A stretch of 63,127 bases of DNA from Candidatus Avimuribaculum pullicola (GCA_018716295.1 DVKC01000043.1:1-63127), one strand, 5' to 3'. Positions 18,153 through 27,716 are shown, counted from the stretch's first letter. Numbers and translations are program-made. Notes: a model not told the origin generated them from the sequence alone.

Positions 18153-18872
18153 ATGAAAAAGACTAATTGTATGGCTATTCTATTAAGCGGATGCTTGATA
18201 CTTAGCGGATGCGGAAGTTTGAACAACACTGCCAAAGGCGGTATGATTGGCGGTGGCAGTGGTGCAGCGTTAGGTGCACTTATCGGAGGTATTGCCGGAC
18301 ATGGAAAAGGTGCTGCAATTGGCGCAGCTGTAGGTGCAGCCGTAGGTACGGGAGCCGGTGTATTGATTGGCAGAAAAATGGATAAGGCTGCTGAACAAGC
18401 TGCTGCAATTGAAGGTGCTGAAGTGGAACAAGTAACAGATAATAACGGATTGCAAGCCGTAAAAGTGACATTTGATTCTGGTATTTTATTCCAAACCAGC
18501 AGTTCCGATTTAAGCACATCTGCCAAATCAGCTTTAAGTAAATTCGCTAACAATGTCTTGATTCAAAATCCGGATATGGATGTGGCTATTTACGGATATA
18601 CCGATAATACAGGCTGGAAAAACAGTACAGCAGAACAAAGCGTACAGAAGAATTTGGAATTGTCTCAATCGCGTGCACAAAGCGTATCCAATTATTTACG
18701 TGCATGTGGAACAACGACTTCGCAAATCAAGACTGTAGAAGGTTTGGGCGAAAGCAATCCGGTAGCTGATAACAGCACCGAAGCCGGACGTCAGGAAAAC
18801 CGTCGTGTAGAAGTGTATATGTATGCCAGCCAGCAAATGATTCAACAAGCTGAAGCCGGAACATTGCAATAA
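18153..18872 (+). CDS. Glycine-zipper OmpA-family lipoprotein
   Basis: A lipoprotein signal (LILSGCGS, lipobox Cys ~20) is followed by a glycine-zipper segment (residues ~28-74, GAALGALIGGIAGHGKG) likely to insert in or lie against membrane. The C-terminal OmpA/Pal peptidoglycan-binding domain follows (VTFDSGILFQTSS, GYTDNTG, LSQSRAQSV, NRRVEVYM). It probably tethers the outer membrane to the cell wall. Length is 239 aa. It is monocistronic between two inverted-repeat elements. Confidence 0.88.
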   Translation: MKKTNCMAILLSGCLILSGCGSLNNTAKGGMIGGGSGAALGALIGGIAGHGKGAAIGAAVGAAVGTGAGVLIGRKMDKAAEQAAAIEGAEVEQVTDNNGLQAVKVTFDSGILFQTSSSDLSTSAKSALSKFANNVLIQNPDMDVAIYGYTDNTGWKNSTAEQSVQKNLELSQSRAQSVSNYLRACGTTTSQIKTVEGLGESNPVADNSTEAGRQENRRVEVYMYASQQMIQQAEAGTLQ

Positions 18873-18890
18873 ATTAAGGAATTAAAGAAG

Positions 18891-19041
18891 GAGGCTGTCT
18901 CAAAATAAAAATAGGTTTTCATTTTGTCATTCTGAACATCGTGAAGAATCTCGAAAACACAAGCTGATGCACACGATATCCTTCGCTTTGCTCAGGATGA
19001 CATTACTTTTTGATACTCAATTACCGTTTTGAGACAGCCTC
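18891..19041. repeat. MITE-like element with nested inverted repeats
   Basis: The outer arms are GAGGCTGTCTCAAAA (18891-18905) and TTTTGAGACAGCCTC (19027-19041), a perfect 15-bp inverted repeat. Inside is a second imperfect pair, GTCATTCTGAACATCGTGAA against CTTTGCTCAGGATGAC. The element fills the gap between convergent genes and could act as a bidirectional terminator. Confidence 0.75.
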
Positions 19042-19052
19042 TTTTTCTTTGC

Positions 19053-19676
19053 TCATTTTTCGTTAGCAGGATCTCCTTTCAGTATGGGCAAGGTAATCTG
19101 ATATTTCACGGCTAGAATACGGACCAGCAACACAGTAACGAAACCGATAATCTGCGAAATATAGGCTTCTAATCCTATCTGAAGGCATATCCAATAGAAA
19201 AGTCCGCCAATCACACATGCCATTGCATAAATCTCTTTACGGAAAATCAACGGAATTTCGTTGATGAATACATCGCGGATAACACCGCCTGCCGCACCCG
19301 TAATGCTTCCCATGATAATCGCTACCCAAAACGGGAAACCTAAAGCTATCGTCTTATCAAAACCTACTACGGTAAACAAGGCAAGACCGATACTGTCAAA
19401 GAAGAAGAAAGTATTATTCAGATGAATCAGGTATTTGCCGAATATAATAACGAAAAACATGGCAAACGCCGTACATATCAAATAAATCGGGTCGGTCATC
19501 CATACCGGAGTCACATTCAGCATTACATCACGCAACGTTCCTCCACCAATAGCCGTAGCCAATCCTACAATGTATGCGCCAAACCAATCGAATCGTTTAG
19601 CCGAAGCCAAACGGATGCCACTGATGGCAAAAGCGAATGTCCCGATGAAATCAAGGACCTGAACAAATGAAATCAT
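19053..19676 (-). CDS. TRIC-type cation channel family protein
   Basis: A 207-residue, seven-helix membrane protein of the trimeric intracellular cation channel (former UPF0126/YadS) family. The two glycine-rich repeats GGGTLRDV (about 42-49) and GAAGGVIRDVF (about 128-138) are the family's kinked pore helices. It likely conducts K+ or similar ions through the inner membrane. It lies downstream of the DUF3078 gene on the same strand, 68 bp away, and converges with the OmpA-like lipoprotein gene. Confidence 0.88.
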   Translation of the reverse strand: MISFVQVLDFIGTFAFAISGIRLASAKRFDWFGAYIVGLATAIGGGTLRDVMLNVTPVWMTDPIYLICTAFAMFFVIIFGKYLIHLNNTFFFFDSIGLALFTVVGFDKTIALGFPFWVAIIMGSITGAAGGVIRDVFINEIPLIFRKEIYAMACVIGGLFYWICLQIGLEAYISQIIGFVTVLLVRILAVKYQITLPILKGDPANEK

Positions 19677-19744
19677 ATTTGAGTTTATAAGTTTTTTGAG
19701 TTTTTAGGTTTATGGTTCATTATAGCCTGTAGTCTTTTAAAGAT

Positions 19745-21247
19745 TTACCATGAATAATTAAATCCTAAGCTCAGCAATTCCTGAAGCTGGAAATAGCTAT
19801 GGTCGTCCGGCTCAAGCGTTACAGAGTCATCGAAACGGGCATGTACGAATAATTTTGTAGAGAAATATTTGTTGAAGGCAAAAGTAAATGTGTTTTCCCA
19901 TTCAGCTAATACTTTCTCATAATTTGTAGTATACGATAAACGCGATTCCCACAACAAGTTAGTGATGATATTCCATTTTAACGTTGTTTCCAGTCGGGAA
20001 CCCCATTGGTTTTCCACTTTATGTCCGGCTTCAATATTAAACTTAGTCGGGTCTACCCTATCGCTTGCTACGCTATACCGTGAATAGTTAAAAGGATTTA
20101 TCAGTACAGACAGATTGCATACTCCATCCTTTACGTATTTATAATCCATACCAAGACCGATATTCAATTCGGCTGGCGAAAGCAATCCTGAAACCAGGTT
20201 GTCCGAGTTCGTATCATATTTTGAAAAGAACTGGGTTTTAAATTCACCAGACAAAGTATAATACCAATTATGGAATGCTTTATATCCCAATTTAGTACTG
20301 AGGCGTAACATATCTTCGCTCGTTTTATATTGGTGCACCGTATCGGAAGGTGCTGTGATGAATCCCAATTTCCATTCGATTTTATTCTCAAACTGAATTT
20401 TTTGCTTATCATCATAATTGAATTGCCATGTCATACCCGACAAAAGCGAAACCGTACTTTCACCACCTTTATACCAGTTATCCGAAATGTAATTTTGCGA
20501 AAACTGCATATAGCCGTTTCCTGAAATCGTCCAAAAGTTCGGCTTAATTACCAAGAGGTCTTTCTCGTTCATCGGACGTTTTCTTTCCGGAGTAAGTAAC
20601 GGCAGAACTTTATTTTTCCGGGGTCTTCGTATTACCATTTTATCTGATAGCGGTTCCAACCCTGCCAAATCATTCTCATTTTTCCTCACCAAATTGGGAT
20701 ATTGCACATAAAAGCTCAAAAGTTGTTTGTTTATCGCACGGTCTACATCTTCTGTATGAGTCAGGTGAGGCACTTGAAAGACTGAATCGCAGACTGGATT
20801 TTTAGCGATATAAGGATTCTTCGGTTCCCAATCCTCAATGGACATGGCTTGCTCGATCGCCGCAGAATAATACGTAGCAGGCATAGAAAGTTTGTAATAA
20901 TCAGGATTGGAACGAATCCATGACGGAGCATGCGGTATAAAAATATCATTCCAACGGTCGGACATTATCTGCCTTTCCTTACGATATTGAGCAAGGAAGT
21001 CCATAAAGCGGTTTATCACTTTTGTATTGACCGGATTGACAACTGGTTTAGAAATAACAGGAGTAAGGGTATTTTTCGTAGAAATCGCAAGGTTCACTAA
21101 CGAATCAGATACCGGAACCAATACCGAATCATTCTTTATTTCTTCGGTAACATATACACTATCTATTTTTACTGAATCTGCACTTGTCTGTGCAAATCCC
21201 TTTACACCTATTAATAATAACAACGTAAGAATACCTATCGTTTTCAT
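19745..21247 (-). CDS. DUF3078 domain-containing protein
   Basis: A 500-residue exported protein with a signal peptide (MKTIGILTLLLLIGVKGFAQ) and a long N-terminal region. The C-terminal half is a beta-strand-rich segment (NKYFSTKLFVHARFDDSV near the end), consistent with an outer-membrane barrel. DUF3078 is a Bacteroidetes family of unknown role. A good promoter, TTTG-N21-TATTTTTG, lies at 21280-21312. The TRIC gene may be cotranscribed. Confidence 0.8.
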   Translation of the reverse strand: MKTIGILTLLLLIGVKGFAQTSADSVKIDSVYVTEEIKNDSVLVPVSDSLVNLAISTKNTLTPVISKPVVNPVNTKVINRFMDFLAQYRKERQIMSDRWNDIFIPHAPSWIRSNPDYYKLSMPATYYSAAIEQAMSIEDWEPKNPYIAKNPVCDSVFQVPHLTHTEDVDRAINKQLLSFYVQYPNLVRKNENDLAGLEPLSDKMVIRRPRKNKVLPLLTPERKRPMNEKDLLVIKPNFWTISGNGYMQFSQNYISDNWYKGGESTVSLLSGMTWQFNYDDKQKIQFENKIEWKLGFITAPSDTVHQYKTSEDMLRLSTKLGYKAFHNWYYTLSGEFKTQFFSKYDTNSDNLVSGLLSPAELNIGLGMDYKYVKDGVCNLSVLINPFNYSRYSVASDRVDPTKFNIEAGHKVENQWGSRLETTLKWNIITNLLWESRLSYTTNYEKVLAEWENTFTFAFNKYFSTKLFVHARFDDSVTLEPDDHSYFQLQELLSLGFNYSW

Positions 21248-21279
21248 CTCTTCTTTTGAATCATCTAATTAAGTTTCTG

Positions 21280-21312
21280 CAAAAATACAATTTTTTTCAT
21301 TCATACGGCAAA
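21280..21312 (-). promoter_or_regulatory. DUF3078 gene promoter
   Basis: TATTTTTG (-7) at 21280-21287 and TTTG (-33) at 21309-21312 are spaced by 21 bp, matching the Bacteroidetes housekeeping promoter. Confidence 0.65.
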
Positions 21313-21380
21313 ATATCCAAATCATTGAAGGAATTATAGGATAATTTCGCTTTGATAGTGCTAGATTCGGTATTTTTTTG

Positions 21381-21388
21381 TAATTTTG
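21381..21388 (+). promoter_or_regulatory. Possible pyrG -7 box (TAATTTTG)
   Basis: It matches TAnnTTTG, with a TTTG about 26 bp upstream, which is longer than the usual spacing. Confidence 0.4.
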
Positions 21389-21437
21389 CCACTTTGAAAT
21401 AGAAGTGCTAAATCAAAAACATTAAAACGAACATATT

Positions 21438-23036
21438 GTGGCAGAAACTAAGTACATTTTCGTAACAGGTGGTGTTGCCTCTTCCTTGGGCAAAGGCATT
21501 ATCTCATCATCTATCGGTAAGTTGCTGCAAGCCAGAGGCTACAGCGTAACTATTCAGAAGTTTGACCCCTACATCAACATTGACCCCGGAACGCTGAACC
21601 CCTACGAGCACGGAGAGTGTTATGTAACCGTAGACGGACACGAGGCCGACCTCGACTTGGGACATTATGAACGCTTCTTGGGCATACAGACGACCAAAGC
21701 GAACAACATCACGACAGGACGCATCTACAAGAGTGTAATCGACAAAGAACGCCGTGGCGACTATCTGGGCAAGACTATTCAGATTGTCCCCCACATCACC
21801 GATGAAATCAAGCGCAACATCAAGTTGCTGGGCAACAAGTATAAGTTCGATTTCGTCATTACCGAAATCGGAGGAACAGTGGGCGATATCGAATCACTCC
21901 CCTATTTGGAAAGCATCCGTCAGCTGAAATGGGAATTGGGACGGAACGCTGTATGCGTACACCTCACTTACGTGCCTTATTTGGCAGCGGCAGGTGAACT
22001 GAAGACCAAGCCTACCCAGCATTCTGTAAAAGAACTGCAGTCGGTAGGTATCCAGCCTGATATTCTGGTATTGCGTGCAGAACACGAATTAAGCATGAAC
22101 CTGAAAAAGAAAGTTGCGCTGTTCTGCAACGTTGATGAAACCGCCGTGGTGCAATCCATTGATATGCCGACTATTTACGAAGTTCCTCTTCGTATGCAGG
22201 AGCAAGGGCTTGATGTGACGATTCTGAAGAAAATGGGACTTCCCATCGGTGAAACGCCTACATTGGGGCCGTGGCGTGAATTTTTGGAACGCCGTCATCA
22301 TGCTACCGAGAAAGTACGCATCGGCTTGGTGGGCAAATACGACCTGCAAGATGCTTACAAGTCTATCCTTGAAGCCCTTTCACAGTCTGCTACTTACAAC
22401 GACCGCAAGGCAGACATCCACTTTATCAATAGCGAAAAGCTGAACGAAGGCAACGTGGAAGAAATGCTGAAGGACATGGACGGTGTCATTATCTGTCCGG
22501 GATTCGGCCAGCGCGGTATTGAAGGGAAATTTGTAGCTGTCAAGTATTGCCGTACCCACGATGTACCGACCTTCGGTATCTGCTTGGGTATGCAATGTAT
22601 GGCTATCGAATTTGCACGCAACGTATTGGGATATGCTGATGCCAATAGCCGCGAAATGGACGAGAAGACCCCGCACAATGTCATCGATATCATGGAAGAA
22701 CAGAAGTCCATTACCAACATGGGCGGAACAATGCGTTTGGGTGCCTACGAATGTGTGCTCGACCCGAATTCGAAAGTTTACCAGGCATACGGCACCGAAC
22801 ACATTCAGGAACGCCACCGCCACCGCTATGAGTTCAACAACGACTACAAAGCCGAATTTGAAAAGGCAGGCATGAAATGTGTGGGCATCAATCCCGAATC
22901 AGACTTGGTGGAAATTGTAGAAATCCCGACCTTGCGCTGGTTCATCGGTACGCAATTCCACCCGGAATACAGCAGTACCGTGCTGAAGCCGCATCCGCTG
23001 TTCTTGTCGTTCATCAAAGCGGCGATTAACAAGTAA
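21438..23036 (+). CDS. pyrG: CTP synthase (GTG start)
   Basis: CTP synthase aminates UTP to CTP using glutamine and ATP. The N-terminal synthetase domain has the P-loop GGVASSLGKGI; the C-terminal class I glutamine amidotransferase has GICLGMQ with nucleophile Cys382 and FHPEYSS near the end. The start codon is GTG at 21438, giving VAETKYIFVTGG. There is no upstream ATG in frame. At 532 aa it has the normal length. A TAATTTTG at 21381-21388 is a candidate -7 box. Confidence 0.95.
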   Translation: MAETKYIFVTGGVASSLGKGIISSSIGKLLQARGYSVTIQKFDPYINIDPGTLNPYEHGECYVTVDGHEADLDLGHYERFLGIQTTKANNITTGRIYKSVIDKERRGDYLGKTIQIVPHITDEIKRNIKLLGNKYKFDFVITEIGGTVGDIESLPYLESIRQLKWELGRNAVCVHLTYVPYLAAAGELKTKPTQHSVKELQSVGIQPDILVLRAEHELSMNLKKKVALFCNVDETAVVQSIDMPTIYEVPLRMQEQGLDVTILKKMGLPIGETPTLGPWREFLERRHHATEKVRIGLVGKYDLQDAYKSILEALSQSATYNDRKADIHFINSEKLNEGNVEEMLKDMDGVIICPGFGQRGIEGKFVAVKYCRTHDVPTFGICLGMQCMAIEFARNVLGYADANSREMDEKTPHNVIDIMEEQKSITNMGGTMRLGAYECVLDPNSKVYQAYGTEHIQERHRHRYEFNNDYKAEFEKAGMKCVGINPESDLVEIVEIPTLRWFIGTQFHPEYSSTVLKPHPLFLSFIKAAINK

Positions 23037-23041
23037 TTTTC

Positions 23042-23154
23042 TCACCACAGATTACACAGATTCAATGAATAATTAATAGTGAATAATAACTACATCTATT
23101 TTCGCTTTTGTTCTGTTAACTATTAATTAATGAAATCTGTGTAATCTGTGGTGA
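23042..23154. repeat. Palindromic element between pyrG and yidC
   Basis: TCACCACAGATTACACAGAT opens the element and its exact reverse complement closes it (perfect arms of about 21 nt). Inside, a second imperfect pair (AATTAATAGT / ACTATTAATT) extends the stem. The element resembles a miniature inverted-repeat element and would form a long hairpin in RNA. Confidence 0.8.
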
Positions 23155-23182
23155 ATATATAAACTCAAAAACTTAAAAGCAA

Positions 23183-25048
23183 ATGGATAAAAACACGTTA
23201 GTGGGATTTGTCCTGATTGGAGCGGTCATCGTGGGCTTCAGCATCTACAGCCGTCCCAGCCAGGAAGAAATGGAACGTGCGCAGCACTATCAAGACTCTA
23301 TCGAGACTGTCATACAGCAACAGGAACAAGTGCGGAAAGCACAAGAAGCTGAAGCCGTGCAGACTCTCCGCGTAGACTCCACCTCGCAATTCTTCGCACA
23401 TACACAAGGAACCGAAGAATTTACTGTACTGGAGAACAACGTGGTGCAACTCACCTTCTCGAACAAAGGCGGACGGGTAAGCAAGGCGATGCTGAAAGAA
23501 TACAACGACCAGCAGAAACAGCCGTTAGTATTGTTCGACAGTGAAGACGCTTCGCTCAACCTCGGATTCGAAGGAAAAACCGAAAACATTCTGAGCAGCG
23601 ACCTTTATTTCGAGCCGGTTAATGTGACCGACAGCACCGTAACTATGCGCCTGAATGCACAGAACGGAGGTCATCTGGACTTCATCTACCGCCTGTTGCC
23701 CGACTCGTATATGCTTGACTTCACCGTACAGGCAAGCGGATTGCAGAACTTCTTCCCGCCCTCGGTCAAGACGATGACCATCGACTGGAACCAGCGTGCC
23801 CGCCAGATGGAAAAAGGATACAATTTCGAACAACGCTATACTTCGCTCACCTATAAGCCGACAGGCGAAAGTTTCGACTATCTGAGCGAGACGAAAGACG
23901 AACACGAAACGATTCCCGAAGCCCTCGACTGGGTAGCTTTCAAGAACCAATACTTCTCGTGCGTCTTTATGGCAGAGAAGAATTTCGAAAACGCTACACT
24001 CGACTCGAAAATGGAGCAAAAGGAAAGCGGCTACATGAAACGCTACCACGCCGATATGCAAACAGCATTCGATCCTACAGGAGCACAGCCCAGCCATTTC
24101 CAATTCTATTTCGGACCAAACCACTTCAAGACTCTGCTTGCCAGCAATAAGCTGAGCTTCGAAGACAAAGACCAAGAACTGGAAGACCTCGTCTACTTGG
24201 GCTGGCCTATCATCCGGCTCATCAACCGCTGGTTCACTATCAACCTTTTCGACTGGCTTTCGAACATGGGATTGAGCATGGGTATCGTCATTTTGCTGAT
24301 GACTATCATCGTGAAGATTTTAGTACTCCCCACCACATGGAAATCGTTCATTTCGTCTGCTAAGATGCGTGCACTGAAACCTTACGTAGACAAAATCAAC
24401 GAGAAATATCCCAAGCAAGAAGATGCGCTGAAGAAACAGCAGGAAACGATGTCGCTCTACAGCCAGTATGGTGTAAGTCCCATGGGAGGCTGTTTGCCAA
24501 TGCTGATTCAAACTCCTGTCTTCATGGCGTTGTTCTTCTTCGTACCGAACGCTATCGAGCTTCGTCAGCAAAGTTTCCTTTGGGCGGACGACCTTTCGGC
24601 ATACGATGACCTTATTCATTGGAGCACCAGCATCCCGCTATTGGGCAATCACCTCAGCTTGTTCTGCTTGCTCTTTAGTGCGACAACGGTCATCAACCAA
24701 ATCGTGATGATGAAACAACAAGATATGGGTAACAACCCGCAAATGGCAGCCATGAAATGGATGATGTACATCATGCCCGTGATGTTCTTCTTCATCTTCA
24801 ACGAATACGCTTCGGGACTGAGTTACTACTACTTTATCTCTGGTCTGATCGGTATCCTTACCCTGTGGATTATGCGCCGTATGACCGACGAAAAGAAGTT
24901 GTTAGCACAACTGGAAGCCAACAAGAAAGCCCCGTCTTCGCGTAAGCCCACAGGCTTAATGGCAAAATTGGAAGCTCTGCAAAAAGAGCAGGAACGTCTT
25001 CAGAAAGAACGTGAAGAGCGGATGAACAAAATGAACAAGAAACATTAA
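23183..25048 (+). CDS. yidC: Membrane protein insertase YidC
   Basis: YidC inserts and folds inner-membrane proteins, alone or with SecYEG. The 621-residue protein has an N-terminal membrane anchor (VGFVLIGAVIVGFSIYS). A large periplasmic beta domain (about 60-340) follows, then the conserved five-helix insertase core (MGIVILLMTIIVKILVLPTT; GVSPMGGCLPMLIQTPVFMA), and a charged C-terminal tail (QKEQERLQKEREERMNKMNK). It follows pyrG with the palindromic element between. A strong terminator follows the gene. Confidence 0.95.
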   Translation: MDKNTLVGFVLIGAVIVGFSIYSRPSQEEMERAQHYQDSIETVIQQQEQVRKAQEAEAVQTLRVDSTSQFFAHTQGTEEFTVLENNVVQLTFSNKGGRVSKAMLKEYNDQQKQPLVLFDSEDASLNLGFEGKTENILSSDLYFEPVNVTDSTVTMRLNAQNGGHLDFIYRLLPDSYMLDFTVQASGLQNFFPPSVKTMTIDWNQRARQMEKGYNFEQRYTSLTYKPTGESFDYLSETKDEHETIPEALDWVAFKNQYFSCVFMAEKNFENATLDSKMEQKESGYMKRYHADMQTAFDPTGAQPSHFQFYFGPNHFKTLLASNKLSFEDKDQELEDLVYLGWPIIRLINRWFTINLFDWLSNMGLSMGIVILLMTIIVKILVLPTTWKSFISSAKMRALKPYVDKINEKYPKQEDALKKQQETMSLYSQYGVSPMGGCLPMLIQTPVFMALFFFVPNAIELRQQSFLWADDLSAYDDLIHWSTSIPLLGNHLSLFCLLFSATTVINQIVMMKQQDMGNNPQMAAMKWMMYIMPVMFFFIFNEYASGLSYYYFISGLIGILTLWIMRRMTDEKKLLAQLEANKKAPSSRKPTGLMAKLEALQKEQERLQKEREERMNKMNKKH

Positions 25049-25065
25049 TTCGTTTATCGCCATAT

Positions 25066-25103
25066 AAAAAAGCTCCGACGCCGCCATGGGTCGGAGCTTT
25101 TTT
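25066..25103 (+). terminator. Rho-independent terminator of yidC
   Basis: Stem AAAAAGCTCCGAC / GTCGGAGCTTTTT with loop GCCGCCATGG, followed by a T run. The A/T tracts on both sides would let it work in both directions. Confidence 0.9.
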
Positions 25104-25116
25104 GCTTCATTTTGCG

Positions 25117-25146
25117 TTGAACTTTAAGAAGAAATTTGTATATTTG
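25117..25146 (+). promoter_or_regulatory. DUF169 gene promoter
   Basis: TTG at 25117-25119 and TATATTTG at 25139-25146 are spaced 19 bp apart, 23 bp upstream of the ATG at 25170. Confidence 0.6.
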
Positions 25147-25169
25147 TTTTCACGATAACAGCAAAACAC

Positions 25170-25898
25170 ATGAACATACAAGAATTCATCTGCAAATATC
25201 AAGAAGCATTTGGCAAGAACACGCCCCTTCCCATTGCCTTCGGCTATCACCATAAGGCAGCCGAAGAAGTGAAAAAAATACCACGTTGTATGATAGGCGC
25301 GATACGCAAAGTCTGCAACGGAAAACCCTTAACACTTTCAGCAGACAATGTGCTATGCGGCGGAGGCAGCCTTTACACGGCTTTTGCACCTATGCCCGAC
25401 CGTGTGCCGGTATTCGTCTCGGAAGTGGAGCACTACAAGCAAAACCAAGAACAAGTAAAAGCATACATCAACCGGTTGGATATTCGGCTTACGAAAAAGC
25501 CTTACCTCAACTTTATACGCATTGACCAGTTGGAAAGCTTGGAAGAAATGGAAGGCATTCTCTTCTTCGCCACGCCCGATGTGCTTTCCGGTTTGTGTTC
25601 GTGGGCGTTTTACGACAATAACGACAATGATGCCGTCTGCACCCGGTTTGCTTCAGGCTGTTGCAGCATCGTGACTTTCGCTACAAAAGAAAATGCAGCA
25701 GGAGGCTATCGTTGCTTCATCGGTATGCTTGACCCCTCGGCGCGTCCGTTAGTTCCTAAGAACGAACTGACATTCACCATACCGATGTGCAGGTTTAAGG
25801 AAATGCTGGATACCATGGAACAATCGGCATTGTTTCAAAAAGCTTATTCCATCGTACGAAAACGCATCAATGGGGAAATACAAAAAGAAACGGAATGA
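25170..25898 (+). CDS. DUF169 family protein
   Basis: A 242-residue cytoplasmic protein matching DUF169 (COG2043). Typical features are the cysteine- and glycine-rich block VLCGGGSLYTAF (about residues 60-71) and FASGCCSIVTFA (about 160-171). Members are often annotated as uncharacterised ArCR-type proteins; function is unknown. The conserved cysteines could hold a metal or cluster, but this is inference. It has its own promoter and converges with the acetyltransferase-like gene 36 bp downstream. Confidence 0.75.
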   Translation: MNIQEFICKYQEAFGKNTPLPIAFGYHHKAAEEVKKIPRCMIGAIRKVCNGKPLTLSADNVLCGGGSLYTAFAPMPDRVPVFVSEVEHYKQNQEQVKAYINRLDIRLTKKPYLNFIRIDQLESLEEMEGILFFATPDVLSGLCSWAFYDNNDNDAVCTRFASGCCSIVTFATKENAAGGYRCFIGMLDPSARPLVPKNELTFTIPMCRFKEMLDTMEQSALFQKAYSIVRKRINGEIQKETE

Positions 25899-25934
25899 AA
25901 AGCAGAACATTCATCACAAACGATGTATATGGCT

Positions 25935-26570
25935 TTATACATGAAGGTCTCGAATTTCCTTTTGCAGGTTTTCCAAGAAGCGTGCAGCATGTGCGCCATC
26001 CATCTGTGTATGGTGAAACTGAAAAGAGACAGTCAATGTACGCTTCCACAACCTTCGTTTATATTTACCCCAGATTAAAAACGGATTATTGAACACACCG
26101 CTGTACATACCTACTGCCCCATCTATCTCATATTGAGCAAGAGCAGATGTACCAATGACCATGCTGTCCGTTAGGTCATAATTTTGGCAACTTTCAGCAA
26201 CTAGCTTCGTCAGTCTCAGATAATCAGTATTGAACTGCTGCAAATTATCGGAAAAAGGAATATCGCAGGAACTAACTTCGCCCTCTCGATTGGCTACAAT
26301 GGTGCAGACGGCAAGGTTGTCATATTGCATCAGCTTCCCGCCGACAGGCAGCATATAGAACTCTTTGATGTTGCTTGCTGCTTTTCCGACACACCAGCAC
26401 ATCAGCATATTGAACTTTAATCCAGTCCGCTTGCTGATGCGGACAAGGCGGGTTACATCTACCGTCTTGAAAAAGGTAAGCATAGGCATGGGCGCATTCA
26501 TCCACATTTCAAATGCGTAGGCACGGGGCGTTTCTTTGGGATTTACTTCTTTCATTCTATCGTTCATTTT
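25935..26570 (-). CDS. Chloramphenicol acetyltransferase (CatA)-like protein
   Basis: The 211-residue protein has the CAT fold's active-site stretch FHHTQMDGAH (about 185-194), with catalytic His in HHxxxDG. The N-terminal region (AFEMWMNAPMPMLTFFKTVDVT) matches CatA-type proteins. Bacteroidales carry many CAT-like homologues that do not confer resistance, so drug acetylation is not established. I chose ATG 26570; an upstream ATG at 26603 is also in frame. The AraC regulator gene is 60 bp upstream on the same strand, suggesting control or cotranscription. Confidence 0.8.
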   Translation of the reverse strand, partial: KMNDRMKEVNPKETPRAYAFEMWMNAPMPMLTFFKTVDVTRLVRISKRTGLKFNMLMCWCVGKAASNIKEFYMLPVGGKLMQYDNLAVCTIVANREGEVSSCDIPFSDNLQQFNTDYLRLTKLVAESCQNYDLTDSMVIGTSALAQYEIDGAVGMYSGVFNNPFLIWGKYKRRLWKRTLTVSFQFHHTQMDGAHAARFLENLQKEIRDLHV

Positions 26571-26630
26571 TAAGTTAAATAAGCGCAAAGGTAAGCTCAT
26601 CATTAAACTATGGATAGAATAAAAGGGACA

Positions 26631-27452
26631 TTATGCAGGGTCGTTGAATAAATCGGAATAGGGTTTGCATACATTCAACAAAGACAAAGGCGTATAGCCG
26701 CTGAATTGTTTAAACTCCCGGATAAAATGCGACTGGTCAGCATAGCCGCATTGGTATGCCAATTGAGCCTGATTTGCATCTTCAGAGCAATGCTGCAACA
26801 GCTTCAATGATTTCTGGAAACGAACTACTCTTGCGTATTCCTTGGGATTTGCGCCTACCAGTTCATTAAACAGGCGTTCAAACTGTTTCTTGCTTAAACA
26901 GGTGATGGAAGCCAGTTCAGTAACAGAGATAGCGGGCATTACGAACAACCGTTTTATTGCAGCGGTTATTCTTTTGATGTTGTATGCCGTTTTTGAAACC
27001 AATACATCTACGATTTGCGATAACAGCCATTGCTCTATTAGGCTGATACATAAATTTGTATTTTCACAATCAAAGATTTGTGTAGCCAGTTGTTTCAGAT
27101 TCTTGTTTTCAAGGTCATAACCAGAAACCTCCTGATTGTGCAACAAGGATATGGGCAAGTTCAAGAAGGCTTTTAGAGTGTATGGCTGGAATACGACTAC
27201 AATCATTTCCACATTCCCATCCGCATATAAATGGGAAGGATAGTTTACCTGACCACTAACAGTAAATTCTGATTGAGCAGTTTTCAATTCCGGGATATAA
27301 AGCGGTGTTTGTTTATGGAAAATGATTTGAGGACAGCCAATAGGAAAAGTAAGGGTATTCAACGGTTGGTTGCTTTTGAATACCCAATAATACCTTACGT
27401 AAGGTTGCAATAACTTACATGGCTTATAAAATTGGAATTTATCTTGAGCCAT
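26631..27452 (-). CDS. AraC-family transcriptional regulator
   Basis: The C-terminal ~100 residues form an AraC-type double helix-turn-helix (ITELAS-like SVTELASITCLSKKQFERLF, then AYQCGYADQSHFIREFKQFSGYTP). The N-terminal domain (FYKPCKLLQPYVRYYWVFKS) resembles DUF6597-type sensor domains. It likely regulates itself and the CAT-like gene. A TAATTTTG box at 27457-27464 lies only 5 bp from the ATG. So transcription may begin at or very near the start codon, or a downstream start is used. Confidence 0.87.
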   Translation of the reverse strand: MAQDKFQFYKPCKLLQPYVRYYWVFKSNQPLNTLTFPIGCPQIIFHKQTPLYIPELKTAQSEFTVSGQVNYPSHLYADGNVEMIVVVFQPYTLKAFLNLPISLLHNQEVSGYDLENKNLKQLATQIFDCENTNLCISLIEQWLLSQIVDVLVSKTAYNIKRITAAIKRLFVMPAISVTELASITCLSKKQFERLFNELVGANPKEYARVVRFQKSLKLLQHCSEDANQAQLAYQCGYADQSHFIREFKQFSGYTPLSLLNVCKPYSDLFNDPA

Positions 27453-27456
27453 ATTG

Positions 27457-27464
27457 CAAAATTA
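27457..27464 (-). promoter_or_regulatory. -7 box close to the AraC start (TAATTTTG)
   Basis: It matches TAnnTTTG and lies 5 bp from the annotated ATG, implying a leaderless or nearly leaderless message if used. Confidence 0.35.
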
Positions 27465-27716
27465 AAGATTTTAATCCTAATGCACATATTATAAGGTTGT
27501 TTTTATTTATTAGCCTTGGTACTTTATACTAATCTTATTGCATTATTTTTTATAATCCATAAACACTTTGCAAGGTGTGTCGAACTGCAACTTGATACTC
27601 CCTGTTTTTTGTTCCAAACTTCAGAACTGTGAAAATTCTGAAGAAACTATATAACCGATTTTACTAATTACCAACAGCGGAATTACTGAACGTCCCTGCA
27701 ATAAAAAGAAAGTGTA

